DNA of 64,000 nucleotides from DASWJZ01 sp963814905 (GTDB taxonomy: Bacteria > Pseudomonadota > Alphaproteobacteria > Rhizobiales > Afifellaceae). Positions 52,209 to 61,452 of this stretch are shown piece after piece (position 1 is the first letter of the stretch; the number at the start of each line of letters is the position of its first letter). The position numbers and the translations under genes are program-made. The notes under the pieces are model-generated. The model was not told the DNA's origin. It ran no database searches and was given only the letters and a program-made list of their open reading frames with translations. Location of the stretch: NCBI GenBank assembly GCA_963814905.1, contig CAWFEM010000015.1:310001-374000 (forward strand), read 5' to 3'.

Positions 52209-53192
52209 TCAGATCGGAAGGCCGCGGCGGCGCTTGCCCCGAAGCCAGGAAAACGGCCCCTTTCGTGGCTTCCGTGGCCCAAAGCCTTGAATCGGCCCGA
52301 ATTCGACCGGGGCGCCGTCGCCGGAATCGATCTCCCGGAGGAGTCCGGCCAAGCGCCCGACGGCAAGCTTCATCGAGGCCTCGCGGATGGGCAACTCCTT
52401 CGTGCCCACCAGAACGGTGGGATTGGTGTTGATCTCGTAGATGACGTGTCGTCCCCGATAGACCGAATGGTCAGCCCGCCCCCATTCGATACCGGCAATG
52501 TCGAAGGCCCGCCGGACTGTATCGACGATGACGTCCTCGGCGACGGCCTCGAGTTCCGCCGCGTACATTTCCCTGGGCGCGTTCATGTCCATGCCCTTGA
52601 CCGCCCATCGCTGCGACACGCTCGCGAGGTGGACGGAGAAGTTCGGCCCGACGCGAAATGTGCTGAACTTCCTCCAAAGGTTCGGCACGTACTGCTCCCC
52701 GGCGAACTCGATGACGATATGGCCGCGCAGCGGCACGCCGCGCTCGCGCATCGACTGAAGGGTGCGGTCGAGCTCCTCCTGGTCGCTCAGGAGGTCGGAG
52801 AGCGGCCCGTCGTGGTCGCCTTCGCGGCGCACGAAAACCGGAAACTGTTTCGGCTTCGGCAATCCGTCCGCCCGATACGCGCCGAACGGGTTGATGCCGG
52901 CCTCCTGTAGATTGGCGAGAAGCTCGTACCGCGTCATAACGCGAGCCGGATCGTTCAGGCACGGAATTCCGGCCGCACGCAGCGAGCGGCAGAGATCCGC
53001 GGCGTGACGAAGCTCCGGCGCGGAGAGCCTTTCGAAGTCCGTGAAGATATGGACGGCGCGTGCGGTCCGGTCCGAACGGAGGAGCACGTCATAGCTCGTG
53101 GCGGCACAATGGGGAACGTCATGGCCGAGCGTCCGCTCGACCAGTTCCGCGACCGTGTACGAGTGGCCTCGGCACGTTACGAAAACCAGCAT
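52209..53192 (-). CDS. ATP-grasp-like protein of unknown function
   Basis: A 327-residue protein. The N-terminal third resembles the pre-ATP-grasp domain (MLVFVTCRGHSYTVAELVER). The middle (FPVFVRREGDHDGPLSDLLS, then GHIVIEFAGEQY) and the end (IEWGRADHSVYRGRHVIYEI with NTNPTVL) look like the ATP-grasp lysine, glutamate and Asn/metal loops. Members ligate amino acids or peptides, but no partner is visible, so I cannot assign a product. The C-terminal tail is basic (RKPRKGPFSWLRGKRRRG). It stands alone between the thioesterase and an orphan binding protein. Confidence 0.6.
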   Translation of the reverse strand: MLVFVTCRGHSYTVAELVERTLGHDVPHCAATSYDVLLRSDRTARAVHIFTDFERLSAPELRHAADLCRSLRAAGIPCLNDPARVMTRYELLANLQEAGINPFGAYRADGLPKPKQFPVFVRREGDHDGPLSDLLSDQEELDRTLQSMRERGVPLRGHIVIEFAGEQYVPNLWRKFSTFRVGPNFSVHLASVSQRWAVKGMDMNAPREMYAAELEAVAEDVIVDTVRRAFDIAGIEWGRADHSVYRGRHVIYEINTNPTVLVGTKELPIREASMKLAVGRLAGLLREIDSGDGAPVEFGPIQGFGPRKPRKGPFSWLRGKRRRGLPI

Positions 53193-53316
53193 CTTTAGGA
53201 AGCTTCAAATACCCGAAGGGACACTGCGTCTTCGCCTGAATACCACAAATCGCCAGGCGTTGACGAAGGCAAGGGCTGCCCGATGCTGCACGGACCGAAC
53301 GCCGATCGTCGCGAGA

Positions 53317-54408
53317 TCACTCCGCCTTGGCGACGATTTCGCCCCACGCTCCGACGATCTCATCTCTCGCCCGATCGAGCTCTTCGGGCGTCGGCCTGAC
53401 GGCCTGGTCGTAGGCCTCCGCCGGCGGCACCCTTGTAAGGATATCGGCAGGAATCTTGTTTTCCTTCAAAAGCTGGGCGAAGCGCACAGGGTGGCAATAG
53501 TTGGCGAGATAGTTGAGCTGGGCTTCATCGGAGTTCAGATACTCCACCCATAACTTTGCCGCGTTCGGATGCGGAGCCGTCGCGCTGATCGCGTGAACCT
53601 GCACACCGCCGACGACACCGGTCTGCGGCACCACGACCTCGACGGGGGGGTTGCCGGCAAAGGTGTCGCGGTCGGTCAGGGCGAGAAAATCCCATCGTAT
53701 GACGATCGGCGTGGTGCCGTGCGCAATCGCAGCCGGCGTTCCCCTCGCGGAGACGAAATTGCCGCGGGCGATCAGGTCGGCGAAGAACGCGAGCCCCTTC
53801 TCCGCGGCGGTCGACGCATCGCCGTCGGTGACGGAAAGCCCGGCGGCGTAGATCGCCTGCATGCCCTGGTTCGACGTACGCGGATCGCTCGATAGCCCGA
53901 CCGCGCGTGCGTATTTCGGGTCGAGGAGATCGCCCCAATCCGCCGGTATCGTCTTCACGATGTCGGTGTTGATCTCGAAGGCAAGCACACCGACGGAATC
54001 CGCGTACCAGTAGCCCTCTTCGTCCTTCGCCCAGTCCGGTATCGCGTCCCAACCCAACAGCCTGTAGGACTGGGTCAGGCCCTCCTCTTTCGCCAAAATC
54101 CCATAAGGAAAGCCGACCTCGATCACGTCGGGAGCTTGCGGGCCGGAATTGTCGCGGTTGGCTCTTAGCGCTTCGATCTCTTCACCTGCGTTGGCGCTGG
54201 GAAAGATGCTGTTGACCTTCAGCCCGTATTTTTCGGCGAAAGCTTCGATCGCATGGCCATACCCGCACCAATAGTCGGGAAGCCCGATAAGCGTCAGTTC
54301 ACCTTCCTGTTTCGCAGCTGCGGCAAGATCATCCAGCGTGTCCGCAAAGCTCGGCTGCGCGGTTGCCACAACGATCGAGGCAACGAGACCGAGGATGATT
54401 GACCGCAA
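53317..54408 (-). CDS. ABC transporter substrate-binding protein, orphan (family 1)
   Basis: A 363-residue periplasmic protein with a signal peptide (MRSIILGLVASIVVATAQPS, cleavage near SFADT) and an extracellular solute-binding fold of the iron/putrescine-like class: LTLIGLPDYWCGYGHAIEAF, DVIEVGFPYGILAKEEGLTQ, YWYADSVGVLAFEINTDIV. No ATPase or permease gene lies on either side, so it either uses another transporter or has lost its partners. The GntR regulator diverges from it. Confidence 0.82.
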   Translation of the reverse strand: MRSIILGLVASIVVATAQPSFADTLDDLAAAAKQEGELTLIGLPDYWCGYGHAIEAFAEKYGLKVNSIFPSANAGEEIEALRANRDNSGPQAPDVIEVGFPYGILAKEEGLTQSYRLLGWDAIPDWAKDEEGYWYADSVGVLAFEINTDIVKTIPADWGDLLDPKYARAVGLSSDPRTSNQGMQAIYAAGLSVTDGDASTAAEKGLAFFADLIARGNFVSARGTPAAIAHGTTPIVIRWDFLALTDRDTFAGNPPVEVVVPQTGVVGGVQVHAISATAPHPNAAKLWVEYLNSDEAQLNYLANYCHPVRFAQLLKENKIPADILTRVPPAEAYDQAVRPTPEELDRARDEIVGAWGEIVAKAE

Positions 54409-54593
54409 ACCGATGTCTCCTTTGCATGCACACTCTTACACGAGCGTTCTTCTTTGCAACCCTCGGTACCGCGGCGACGCCGGCCCGGCCACATACTGCT
54501 TAAAGAAGCCCCGTCCTCACAAGGCGCTCCGATTTCATCTTGGTGACAGCGGCGCCACAATGCTGCATTTTAGAGCAGGGAGTGACACGTTTC

Positions 54594-55307
54594 GTGAAAA
54601 AGACCCTGACCCGAGTGCAGAAGATACAGACCGCGCTCGCCGACGACATCGTGCACGGGCGCATAGCGCCGGGAGAGCCGCTCGACGAGACGCGGCTCGC
54701 GGCGTCTTTCGGTGTGTCGCGGACACCGATCCGCGAAGCCATCCGCCAGCTTGAGGCAAGCGGGCTCGCTGAGGCGCGTCCGCATCGCGGTGCCGTCGCG
54801 GCGCGCGTCTCCGCGGAACGGCTCGACGAGATGTTCACTGTCATGGGTGAGTTGGAGGCGCTGTGCGCGCGACGCTCGGCGCTGGCCATGACACCGCAGG
54901 AGCGGCGCGGGCTGGAGGCAGTGCAGTCGGAAGGCGCGCGGCTCACCGCTGCAGGCTCAATTCCTCTCTATGCCGAATACAACAACCGTTTCCACGAGAC
55001 GATCTATTCCGGCGCCCATAATGGGTTTCTCGCCGAGCTGACGCATTCCGTCCGGCTGCGGCTGGCGCCGTTCCGCAAGGCGCAGTTCGAGGGGCCTGAC
55101 CGCCTATCGAAGTCGCACGAGGAGCACGGCCGCGTGGTGGAAGCGATCCTGCGCGGCGACGCGGAGACGGCTGCGAGCGAGATGCTGCGCCACATGGAGG
55201 TGGTGCGCGACGCCGTTGACGATGTCGTCGGCGCCCCGGCGCGGCGCGACGCGCAGGCGAAGGGTCACGCCAGCGCGGCGGAGAGCACCGACGTGTTCTC
55301 AAGATAG
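54594..55307 (+). CDS. GntR family transcriptional regulator (FCD/FadR type)
   Basis: A 237-residue regulator. The N-terminal winged helix (EPLDETRLAASFGVSRTPIR, then EAIRQLEASGLAEARPHRGA, residues about 22-65) is followed by an all-helical FCD ligand domain whose metal-binding His/Asp positions lie in NNRFHETIYSGAHNGFLAEL and HEEHGRVVEAIL. GTG 54594 has GGGAG about 11 bases upstream; starts at GTG 54582 or 54540 are possible. It diverges from the orphan binding protein and converges on an allophanate hydrolase remnant, so it may have controlled urea or amide use. Confidence 0.85.
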   Translation: MKKTLTRVQKIQTALADDIVHGRIAPGEPLDETRLAASFGVSRTPIREAIRQLEASGLAEARPHRGAVAARVSAERLDEMFTVMGELEALCARRSALAMTPQERRGLEAVQSEGARLTAAGSIPLYAEYNNRFHETIYSGAHNGFLAELTHSVRLRLAPFRKAQFEGPDRLSKSHEEHGRVVEAILRGDAETAASEMLRHMEVVRDAVDDVVGAPARRDAQAKGHASAAESTDVFSR

Positions 55308-55440
55308 GCGCGCCAGCCGCCGAACCGCGAAATGTCGGGCGCACTGCGCAGCGCCTCTCCCTCCACCAGGAAGCCTTTCACCTGGCTGCCGTCCTCAAGC
55401 CGCGGCGCTGGCTTTGAGGAAATCACGACGGGAAGGGTGC
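55265..55440 (-). pseudogene. C-terminal remnant of allophanate hydrolase
   Basis: The minus strand encodes LPVVISSKPAPRLEDGSQVK, then GFLVEGEALRSAPDISRFGG and WRAYLENTS to a stop at 55265. This matches the C-terminal gamma-glutamylcyclotransferase-like domain end of allophanate hydrolase (AtzF/DUR1,2), where VKGFL, DIS..GGWRAYL are conserved. The remaining 500 or more residues, including the amidase catalytic triad, are missing. It overlaps the last codons of the GntR gene tail to tail. Confidence 0.6.
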
Positions 55441-55790
55441 AGGAGGCGGGGCATCAAATGCTCCTTTCGTATGCAGGGGCGGACAGGGTTCCACACGAAG
55501 CCGTGCCGTTAACAAAATTGCATGCAATCCGAATGGCAGCCGAGGGATGGCCGACCGAAAAAGAGAATATTGTTAAGATTCAACAGTATAGAGCGGTTGC
55601 CTTCTCCCGTATCGCCGCGTCAACGGGACCGAAAACGCAAGGCGAATACGCAGGTCTCCCGACATTTTGCCTATCATGCGGGCGGCGCCGCTCCGGCGGC
55701 CTGTGACGGACCACACCTGCGCCTCTGTTTCAGTTGATGCGTGCGGCGCGGAGCGCGTATGAACGCGGCACGCCAATGCAGGTGACCCCG
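55441..55790. other. Intergenic stretch without recognisable gene
   Basis: About 350 bases between the allophanate hydrolase remnant and the ArsR gene. It is lower in GC than its surroundings (for example near 55510 and 55570) and has only short unconvincing frames. The ArsR promoter should lie in the right half. Confidence 0.4.
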
Positions 55791-56141
55791 ATGCAAGATG
55801 TGCTTCCGCTTTCGGATCGCCCTACCCGCCTCCGCGGAACCGGGTTCGACGTAGACGAGATGACAAAGAACGCGCGCGAGGCAAGCGAGTTTCTGAAAGC
55901 GCTCGCACATGAATTGCGTCTTCTCATCCTCTGCCTGCTGATCGAGAAGGAACGCACGGTCGTGGAGCTTGAGCAGATTCTGGCGCTTCGCCAATCGGCC
56001 GTATCTCAGCAGCTTGCGCGGCTCAGGGCGGACAATCTCGTTGAAGCGCGGCGCGACGGCAAGAACGTGCGCTATTCGATCGCGCGCCCGGAGGTGACGG
56101 CAATCGTCGGCGCGCTTTACGAGGCGTTCTGCGGGCGCTGA
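55791..56141 (+). CDS. ArsR family transcriptional regulator
   Basis: A 116-residue winged-helix protein: ASEFLKALAHELRLLILCLL, LRQSAVSQQLARLRADNLVE as recognition helix, and ARRDGKNVRYSIARPEVTAI as the wing. The helices lack an obvious metal-binding CxC; a single Cys lies in LLILCLL. It is close to the BigR/SoxR-type redox group, but their paired cysteines are not evident. Starts at 55776 and 55734 are alternatives; AGGTGA before 55791 favours the chosen one. It lies 22 bases upstream of two glycosyltransferase genes and may be co-transcribed with them. Confidence 0.82.
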   Translation: MQDVLPLSDRPTRLRGTGFDVDEMTKNAREASEFLKALAHELRLLILCLLIEKERTVVELEQILALRQSAVSQQLARLRADNLVEARRDGKNVRYSIARPEVTAIVGALYEAFCGR

Positions 56142-56163
56142 TCACGGACGAGCGAGGCGGCGC

Positions 56164-57519
56164 TTGCACCTGAAGCCCGCATCAGAAGACGACGCGCTGT
56201 CGAGTGTGCGGCTATCCACATTCGGGTTGAGGCGCGAGCCGCCGAGGCCGCCGGACGATCGCAAAGGCGGCTACGAAGCGCTCTTCGATTACGACACTTT
56301 ATACTACGACGTTTTCCGTTCCGGCGACGGCCGGCGCGTGATCTGTCAAGGCCCCCCGCTGCTCGGATGCCAGGCGCTTTCAGACCTCACATTTCGTCTG
56401 CCCGACACGGAGCGGCCTTTGGTGGCGTACTATCTGCCGCCACGCACGATCTATCAGCCCACGCACCGCGTCCATCTGTTCGGCGAAGGTCTGTCGGAAG
56501 CGCGGACAATCGTGCTGCAACTTGCCGACACACGCATCGAGGTGCCGATCCAGCCCTCGGGACGCGCGCGCTTTGCCGGCCGGCGCGTGGTCACGACCTT
56601 GTCGAAGAACAATCCGCTCGACTGGATTCGCGATTGGGCCGAGTTCAACATCCGCGTCCACGGCGCCGACGCGATCATCCTCTATGATAACGGCTCGACC
56701 GACTACACGCTCGCCGACATCGGCGAGCATCTCGGCACCCTCGACGGCCTGGCGGATCTGCTCGTCGTTCCGTGGATTTTTCCTTACGGACCCGGCGTCG
56801 GTCCACGTAACGTGCAGGATTCCTTCTTCTGCCAGCCGGGCCAGCTCGATCACGTTCGGCGTCGCTATTGCGAAGAGGCGCGCGCGGTCCTGAATACCGA
56901 TATCGACGAGCTGGTCGTTGTCCCGCGAGGCGAGTCCATCTTCGAACGCATCGAACAAAGCCGTCGCGCGACATTCGTCTTTTCCGGCACCTGGGCGGAG
57001 GCGGTCGGTCGCGGCGAGGATTTTGGTCGGATGATCCGTCACACGGATTGCCGGTATCGGTGGTGGAGCCAGGTGTTGCGGGAGTGCCGCGGCCGGATCG
57101 CCGCGCTCCTGCGATATCGTGCGGCGCGTGGCCGCCGGCGTCTTATGCCGCATGAAGACCCCTATCGCGGCAGGCTGTTGCGCAGCAAATGGATCGCGGT
57201 GCCCGGCCGATGCGGAGACGGCGTTGAATGGGGCGTCCACGATGTGTACCCGGTTTCCAACGAAGCTGCCTCCGATCAATCCTCCTGGAAGGAATGGCCG
57301 GCGGATATCGTCTATCGGCATTTTCGGCAGCTCACCACAAACGCCCGACGTCGGGAGCGCATAGAAGTGCAGCGCTACTCGCCGCTGCACTACGTGCGCG
57401 ACAGGCCGCTCGCAGCGGCGTTCGCGGTTGCTTTTCCCGAACGCAACCGCCGGGGTGTGCGAAGCGTAATGGAAGGGCTTCGCGCCCTGGTTGGACTGCG
57501 AAAGGGCGCGACAGAGTAA
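56164..57519 (+). CDS. Glycosyltransferase family 92-like protein
   Basis: A 451-residue protein starting at TTG 56164 with GAGG upstream. The GT core begins around residue 145: VVTTLSKNNPLDWIRDWAEF, then IILYDNGSTDYTLADI and EEARAVLNTDIDELVVVPRG, where DID is the DxD-type metal site. GT92/DUF23-type enzymes read thus. The N-terminal 140 residues are not recognised. No signal peptide or membrane segment is visible, so it acts in the cytoplasm. With the next gene it probably modifies a surface glycan, but no other polysaccharide genes lie nearby. Confidence 0.65.
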   Translation: MHLKPASEDDALSSVRLSTFGLRREPPRPPDDRKGGYEALFDYDTLYYDVFRSGDGRRVICQGPPLLGCQALSDLTFRLPDTERPLVAYYLPPRTIYQPTHRVHLFGEGLSEARTIVLQLADTRIEVPIQPSGRARFAGRRVVTTLSKNNPLDWIRDWAEFNIRVHGADAIILYDNGSTDYTLADIGEHLGTLDGLADLLVVPWIFPYGPGVGPRNVQDSFFCQPGQLDHVRRRYCEEARAVLNTDIDELVVVPRGESIFERIEQSRRATFVFSGTWAEAVGRGEDFGRMIRHTDCRYRWWSQVLRECRGRIAALLRYRAARGRRRLMPHEDPYRGRLLRSKWIAVPGRCGDGVEWGVHDVYPVSNEAASDQSSWKEWPADIVYRHFRQLTTNARRRERIEVQRYSPLHYVRDRPLAAAFAVAFPERNRRGVRSVMEGLRALVGLRKGATE

Positions 57520-57613
57520 CGCCTTCTCTTGATCGCACTTTCGGGCCCGGCGATACTCGGGGATGGCCGAACGCGCATCTGCGCCCGGCGACCCGCATGA
57601 TGACAGGGCCAGG

Positions 57614-59386
57614 ATGTCAAGCGTCGATCCGGAGCGAAGCAGCCTTTGCGTCTATACGGTCAAGATCGGAAACTACGACAGCCTCCTCGAACAGCCCGTC
57701 GCGGCCCAGTCCTCAGCGAAATTCATCTGCTTCACCGACGACAAGACGCTAAAGAGCGACACCTGGGAGATCCGGCTGATCGAGCCGATGCTGCCGGCGG
57801 ACCTGCCACGCAGCTCGCGCTATCCGAAGATCTGCGCGCATAGATATCTCCCCGACTACGAGCTCTCCATCTACATGGACGCAAACGTCGTTCTTACGGC
57901 ACCGCCCGAGCGCGTGATCGACGAACTCTTCCGCCCCGCAGCGTGCGACATGGTGTGCTTGCAGAACGACAAATCGGATTCGTTGATGAGGGAGCTTTTC
58001 GCGGTCGTCGCCGGAGGCTACGACGACGCGGCGCGGTGTGTTGAGCAAGTCAATCACTACTATCTCTCGCTGCACTATCCCTCCGATCCGCCAATCTGGG
58101 GCGGACTTCTGATCAGGCGGCACAACGCGGAGGCCGTGATCCAAGCGATGGAGCTCTGGTTCACGCACGTGCTCCGCTACTCCCGCCGAGACCAACTTTC
58201 GTTTGGTTACGTCGCGGCAAGCCTCGGATTCCCGTACCGCGCCCTGCCCCTTACCAACACCGATTCCGGCTACCATCAGTGGCCGCGTGGACATTTGCGC
58301 GTGCGGACACCGGGTTCGATCAAGCCGGATGTCCTGCCGCTCGCCTTGTCCACTCCTTACGCGCTCCGACTGCACACTCGGGCGGAAGAGAGCAAGCCGA
58401 TGCCGCGGCCAATCGGTCCGCCGGCCGATCGTCCGTCGCGAATCGTGCGTGGGTTGCGCCGGCTGAAGCGACGCGTGCTGCCGCCTCGCCACCGCGGCCG
58501 ACTGAACGGTGTGTCAACGCGCCGCCGCGTCGTCTTCATGCTCAGCTCGCTCGCCGACCCCACCGCCTCAACGACGATCTACGCGAGACAGCTTCGCGAC
58601 ATCGCCGACCTCAATGCCACGAGCCTTGGTTACGAAACCAGCCTGTCGGACAGTCTGGGCCACTACGATTCGATCCTCATTTTGTCGAAGCTATTTCTCA
58701 AGACCAGAACCGCCGAGCATCTTCAGAAGCTGAGAGAGCGGGGCAATATCCTGATCGGCTGCTTCGTGGATGAGTTGCCTCCATTGAAGAAAGTAAAGTG
58801 TCTCGACGGCCTTTTCGCCGCCTCGCTCGAGCAGCATCGTTTCTTTCTGACGACGCTTCCGCACATCCCCTCGTTCCTGGTGAACCACGGGGTCGATGCG
58901 CGCATCCAATACCCAGTCTGCCAACAGACGAAGTTCGCCGCCGCATATTTCGGGGAGCCTACGAACGGTCTGTATCTGGACGTCCTGCAGCAGATCGTCA
59001 CCTGCCACCAAACGCCGACGAAATCGTCAGCCCTCGACTGGGTGCCTGCGCTCGCGGACTACAATTGCCACTATCTGCTGCGCCCTCCGGTTCCTCCCGG
59101 CATGTTCAAGCCGTTCACAAAGGGTTTTGTCGCCGCTGCCTGCGGCGCGGTGGTTATCGCCGACGGAAACGATCCAACCGCCGTAGAGATGCTGGGCGAA
59201 AACTATCCGTTCTTCGCGCGCGATCTGTCGATCACCGGAGTGCGCGAGACGCTGGCGGCAGCGAACGACGCATTCGGGGGACCGGATTGGGCATTGGCGC
59301 GCGGAATCGTGACTTCGCTCCGGCGGGAATACGAGCCGCAGACGATCGGCGGCCAGCTTGCAACAGCGCTTCGCTTTTACCTCTGA
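57614..59386 (+). CDS. Two-domain glycosyltransferase, DUF616-like N-terminal domain
   Basis: A protein of about 590 residues. The N-terminal half (LCVYTVKIGNYDSLLEQPVA, KFICFTDDKTLKSDTWEIRL, YPKICAHRYLPDYELSIYMD with YMDAN as metal site) is DUF616-like, a putative hexosyltransferase family. After a basic Pro/Arg-rich linker near residue 290, the C-terminal half (VVFMLSSLADPTASTTIYAR, then PFTKGFVAAACGAVVIADGN and DPTAVEMLG) resembles the donor-binding lobe of GT-B transferases. The start could also be 57563. The fusion suggests one protein that adds two sugars to the same acceptor; that is inference. Confidence 0.62.
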   Translation: MSSVDPERSSLCVYTVKIGNYDSLLEQPVAAQSSAKFICFTDDKTLKSDTWEIRLIEPMLPADLPRSSRYPKICAHRYLPDYELSIYMDANVVLTAPPERVIDELFRPAACDMVCLQNDKSDSLMRELFAVVAGGYDDAARCVEQVNHYYLSLHYPSDPPIWGGLLIRRHNAEAVIQAMELWFTHVLRYSRRDQLSFGYVAASLGFPYRALPLTNTDSGYHQWPRGHLRVRTPGSIKPDVLPLALSTPYALRLHTRAEESKPMPRPIGPPADRPSRIVRGLRRLKRRVLPPRHRGRLNGVSTRRRVVFMLSSLADPTASTTIYARQLRDIADLNATSLGYETSLSDSLGHYDSILILSKLFLKTRTAEHLQKLRERGNILIGCFVDELPPLKKVKCLDGLFAASLEQHRFFLTTLPHIPSFLVNHGVDARIQYPVCQQTKFAAAYFGEPTNGLYLDVLQQIVTCHQTPTKSSALDWVPALADYNCHYLLRPPVPPGMFKPFTKGFVAAACGAVVIADGNDPTAVEMLGENYPFFARDLSITGVRETLAAANDAFGGPDWALARGIVTSLRREYEPQTIGGQLATALRFYL

Positions 59387-59431
59387 GGCGCATCGCGTTT
59401 GGCGCGAAAGGACGGCACGCCCGTGGGATCA

Positions 59432-60190
59432 ATGAAAGTCGGCTTTCTTGGAACCGGTCACCTCGCGGCGCCGATGGCGCGCGCGCTTGCCGGCAAAGGC
59501 CATTCCGTCGTCGTTTCGCGCCGCAATGAAGCGGTGTCGGCCGGTCTCGCCCGCGACCACGGCGCAATCGGCGTTGCCGAGAATCAAGAGGTGATCGATC
59601 GATCCGACGTAGTCTTTCTGAGCCTGCGCGCCGAAGTCGCGCGAGCCGTGCTGCCGAACCTCAAATTCCGTTCAGGCCAGACGGTGATCTCCGTCATGGC
59701 CGGTGTGACGCTCGCGGAGCTCGCCGCGCTCTGCGCCCCGGCCGTGCGCATCAACCTGACCATCCCTCTGCCCTTCATCGAATCCGGCGGCTGCCCCCTT
59801 CCGGTCTTTCCCGCCTCTCCCGAGCTTGAAGCGCTGTTCGGCGGGGAAAACCAGGTTCTGACGGTTCCGTCCGAAGCCGCTCTCACGCTTTTTTTTGCCG
59901 CGACAGCGATGTTGGCAACGACCCTTGCGTTGCTGGAAAGGACCAGCGAGTGGCTCGGAGAAGGCATCGGAGACAAACGCATCGCGGAAATTTACGTCGC
60001 CAAGCTCCTATCGGGCATCATGCGTGATCTTCCGACAGACGGCGCGGACCGCTTCGCGGAAGGGATCCGCGGTCTCGCAACGAAAGGCGGGTTGAACGAA
60101 CAGGTTCTGAACCACATGCGCGACGCCGGCGCCATGACCGCTCTCGGCGAAGCGCTTGATGGAATTGAAGTCAGGTTGAACGGCGTTTGA
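59432..60190 (+). CDS. NAD(P)-binding oxidoreductase, ProC/F420-oxidoreductase-like
   Basis: A 252-residue protein with an N-terminal Rossmann loop (KVGFLGTGHLAAPMARAL) and VVVSRRNEAVSAGL, VVFLSLRAEVARAVLPNL, VISVMAGVTLAELAAL. These are pyrroline-5-carboxylate reductase-like landmarks, and the C-terminal helical dimer domain is present (LSGIMRDLPTDGADRFAEGI, GLNEQVLNHMRDAGA). True ProC is usually about 270 residues with a conserved GSGPAY segment, which I do not see, so the substrate may differ. Starts at 59423 and 59399 are alternatives. Confidence 0.72.
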   Translation: MKVGFLGTGHLAAPMARALAGKGHSVVVSRRNEAVSAGLARDHGAIGVAENQEVIDRSDVVFLSLRAEVARAVLPNLKFRSGQTVISVMAGVTLAELAALCAPAVRINLTIPLPFIESGGCPLPVFPASPELEALFGGENQVLTVPSEAALTLFFAATAMLATTLALLERTSEWLGEGIGDKRIAEIYVAKLLSGIMRDLPTDGADRFAEGIRGLATKGGLNEQVLNHMRDAGAMTALGEALDGIEVRLNGV

Positions 60191-60293
60191 TTGCGGCGGG
60201 CACGGTCGGGATGGGATTTGTCGAAGGCGTTGAACGGCGTTGGAATCCTCCGTCTTCGCGGGGATTGAAGATGCTTGATCCCAACGACTGCCA

Positions 60294-60995
60294 ATGAGTC
60301 GAGAAGAGCCCCTGTCGGGGGGCCGCACTCTGGTCGGTGTGGTGAAGGTCGGCGATACCGTCAGGCGGCCGATCAAGGAGGGCCGGGCGCTACCCCGCCA
60401 ACTGCTTCTTCATCTGGAGCGCGAGGAGTTCGACGGCGCTCCCCGTTTTCTCGGCATCGATGATAAAGGGCGAGAAATCCTGAGCTACTTGCCGGGAAAA
60501 GTCCCTGCCGACCTCGGCCATTTCAGCGATGCGCAGCTTTCCCATGCCGCCGCCCTGCTGCGCCGCTTTCACGACGCGACCGCCGGCTTCGACCCCGTGA
60601 AGGAGAGCGGCGCCGAAGTGGTGTGCCACAATGACTGGGGGCCGCCGAACGCGGTCTTTCGGGACGGGCTGCCGTGCGGGATCATCGATTTCGACGCGGC
60701 CGCGCCGGGTCTGCGCCTTTGGGATCTCGGCTACTCCGCGTGGACGTGGCTCGACATCGGCGACGCGGACTATTCGGCGGATGAACAGCTCCGCCGGCTG
60801 GCGGTGTTCGCCGACGGCTACGGCGTGCCGGACTGCACGCCGAGCCGCATCGCTCCCCACATCGTGGCTCGGCAAACGACGCTCGCGACGCGAGGCAAAG
60901 CGATCGGTCAGATGGAGATGGCGAGGTGGGCGGCGACCGCCGCGGAATGGACGGTCCGCAACATCGTGGAACGCCTGCTTCCGACCTACTCGTAG
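60294..60995 (+). CDS. Aminoglycoside phosphotransferase family protein (APH-like kinase)
   Basis: A 233-residue protein with the kinase-like fold. VVCHNDWGPPNAVFRDG carries the catalytic loop HxDxxxxN (HND..PPN), and GIIDFDAAAPGLRLWDLGYS the metal-binding Asp and the PHP-like follow-up typical of APH/choline kinases. The N-terminal lobe is short. It phosphorylates some small hydroxyl compound; antibiotic resistance cannot be inferred. Confidence 0.78.
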   Translation: MSREEPLSGGRTLVGVVKVGDTVRRPIKEGRALPRQLLLHLEREEFDGAPRFLGIDDKGREILSYLPGKVPADLGHFSDAQLSHAAALLRRFHDATAGFDPVKESGAEVVCHNDWGPPNAVFRDGLPCGIIDFDAAAPGLRLWDLGYSAWTWLDIGDADYSADEQLRRLAVFADGYGVPDCTPSRIAPHIVARQTTLATRGKAIGQMEMARWAATAAEWTVRNIVERLLPTYS

Positions 60996-61011
60996 AGACG
61001 GAAGAGCGGCT

Positions 61012-61452
61012 TCACTTCAGCGTTATGGCCAAGCCGCTGAAGTCGGCATTGACCATCAATCCGACCTGACGGCCTTGGAGCTCAAGGACCGCACCCTTCT
61101 CGTTGGTGAGGACAATCGTACCCGCTCCATGCCCAAGCGCGGCTCCGGCACCGGCGGCACCGTAGACACCCTCGACGTCAGAAGCTCGACGGATGTGGCT
61201 GACGCGTCCCGACAGTGTTGCTTTCGAGCCGCCGAACGTAAAGCCCACGCTCAGGCCACCGATCCCAAGCCGGTAATTCCGGCCGTTGAAAGAAAGCGTG
61301 CCGCTGCCTCCCGACCCACCAATGATCCAGCCCGCCTTGTACACTGTGAGCCGGATTGTGCCGCTGTCGGCGAATGCCGCGGACGAAATGGTCACCGCGA
61401 GCCCCGCCATCACAGCGATGAGCCAAGCACGAAATCGGGGAGAGCGTAGCAT
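61012..61452 (-). CDS. Exported Gly-rich beta-barrel-like protein, conserved in rhizobia
   Basis: A 146-residue protein with a signal peptide (MLRSPRFRAWLIAVMAGLAV, cleavage near SAAFADS). The mature part is Gly-rich and beta-structured: GTIRLTVYKAGWIIGGSGGS, YRLGIGGLSVGFTFGGSKAT, VYGAAGAGAALGHGAG and VLELQGRQVGLMVNADFSGL. This pattern recurs in unnamed rhizobial secreted proteins and recalls EipA/YSC84-like small barrels. The function is unknown. It converges with the kinase gene, with 16 bases between stops. Confidence 0.7.
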   Translation of the reverse strand: MLRSPRFRAWLIAVMAGLAVTISSAAFADSGTIRLTVYKAGWIIGGSGGSGTLSFNGRNYRLGIGGLSVGFTFGGSKATLSGRVSHIRRASDVEGVYGAAGAGAALGHGAGTIVLTNEKGAVLELQGRQVGLMVNADFSGLAITLK

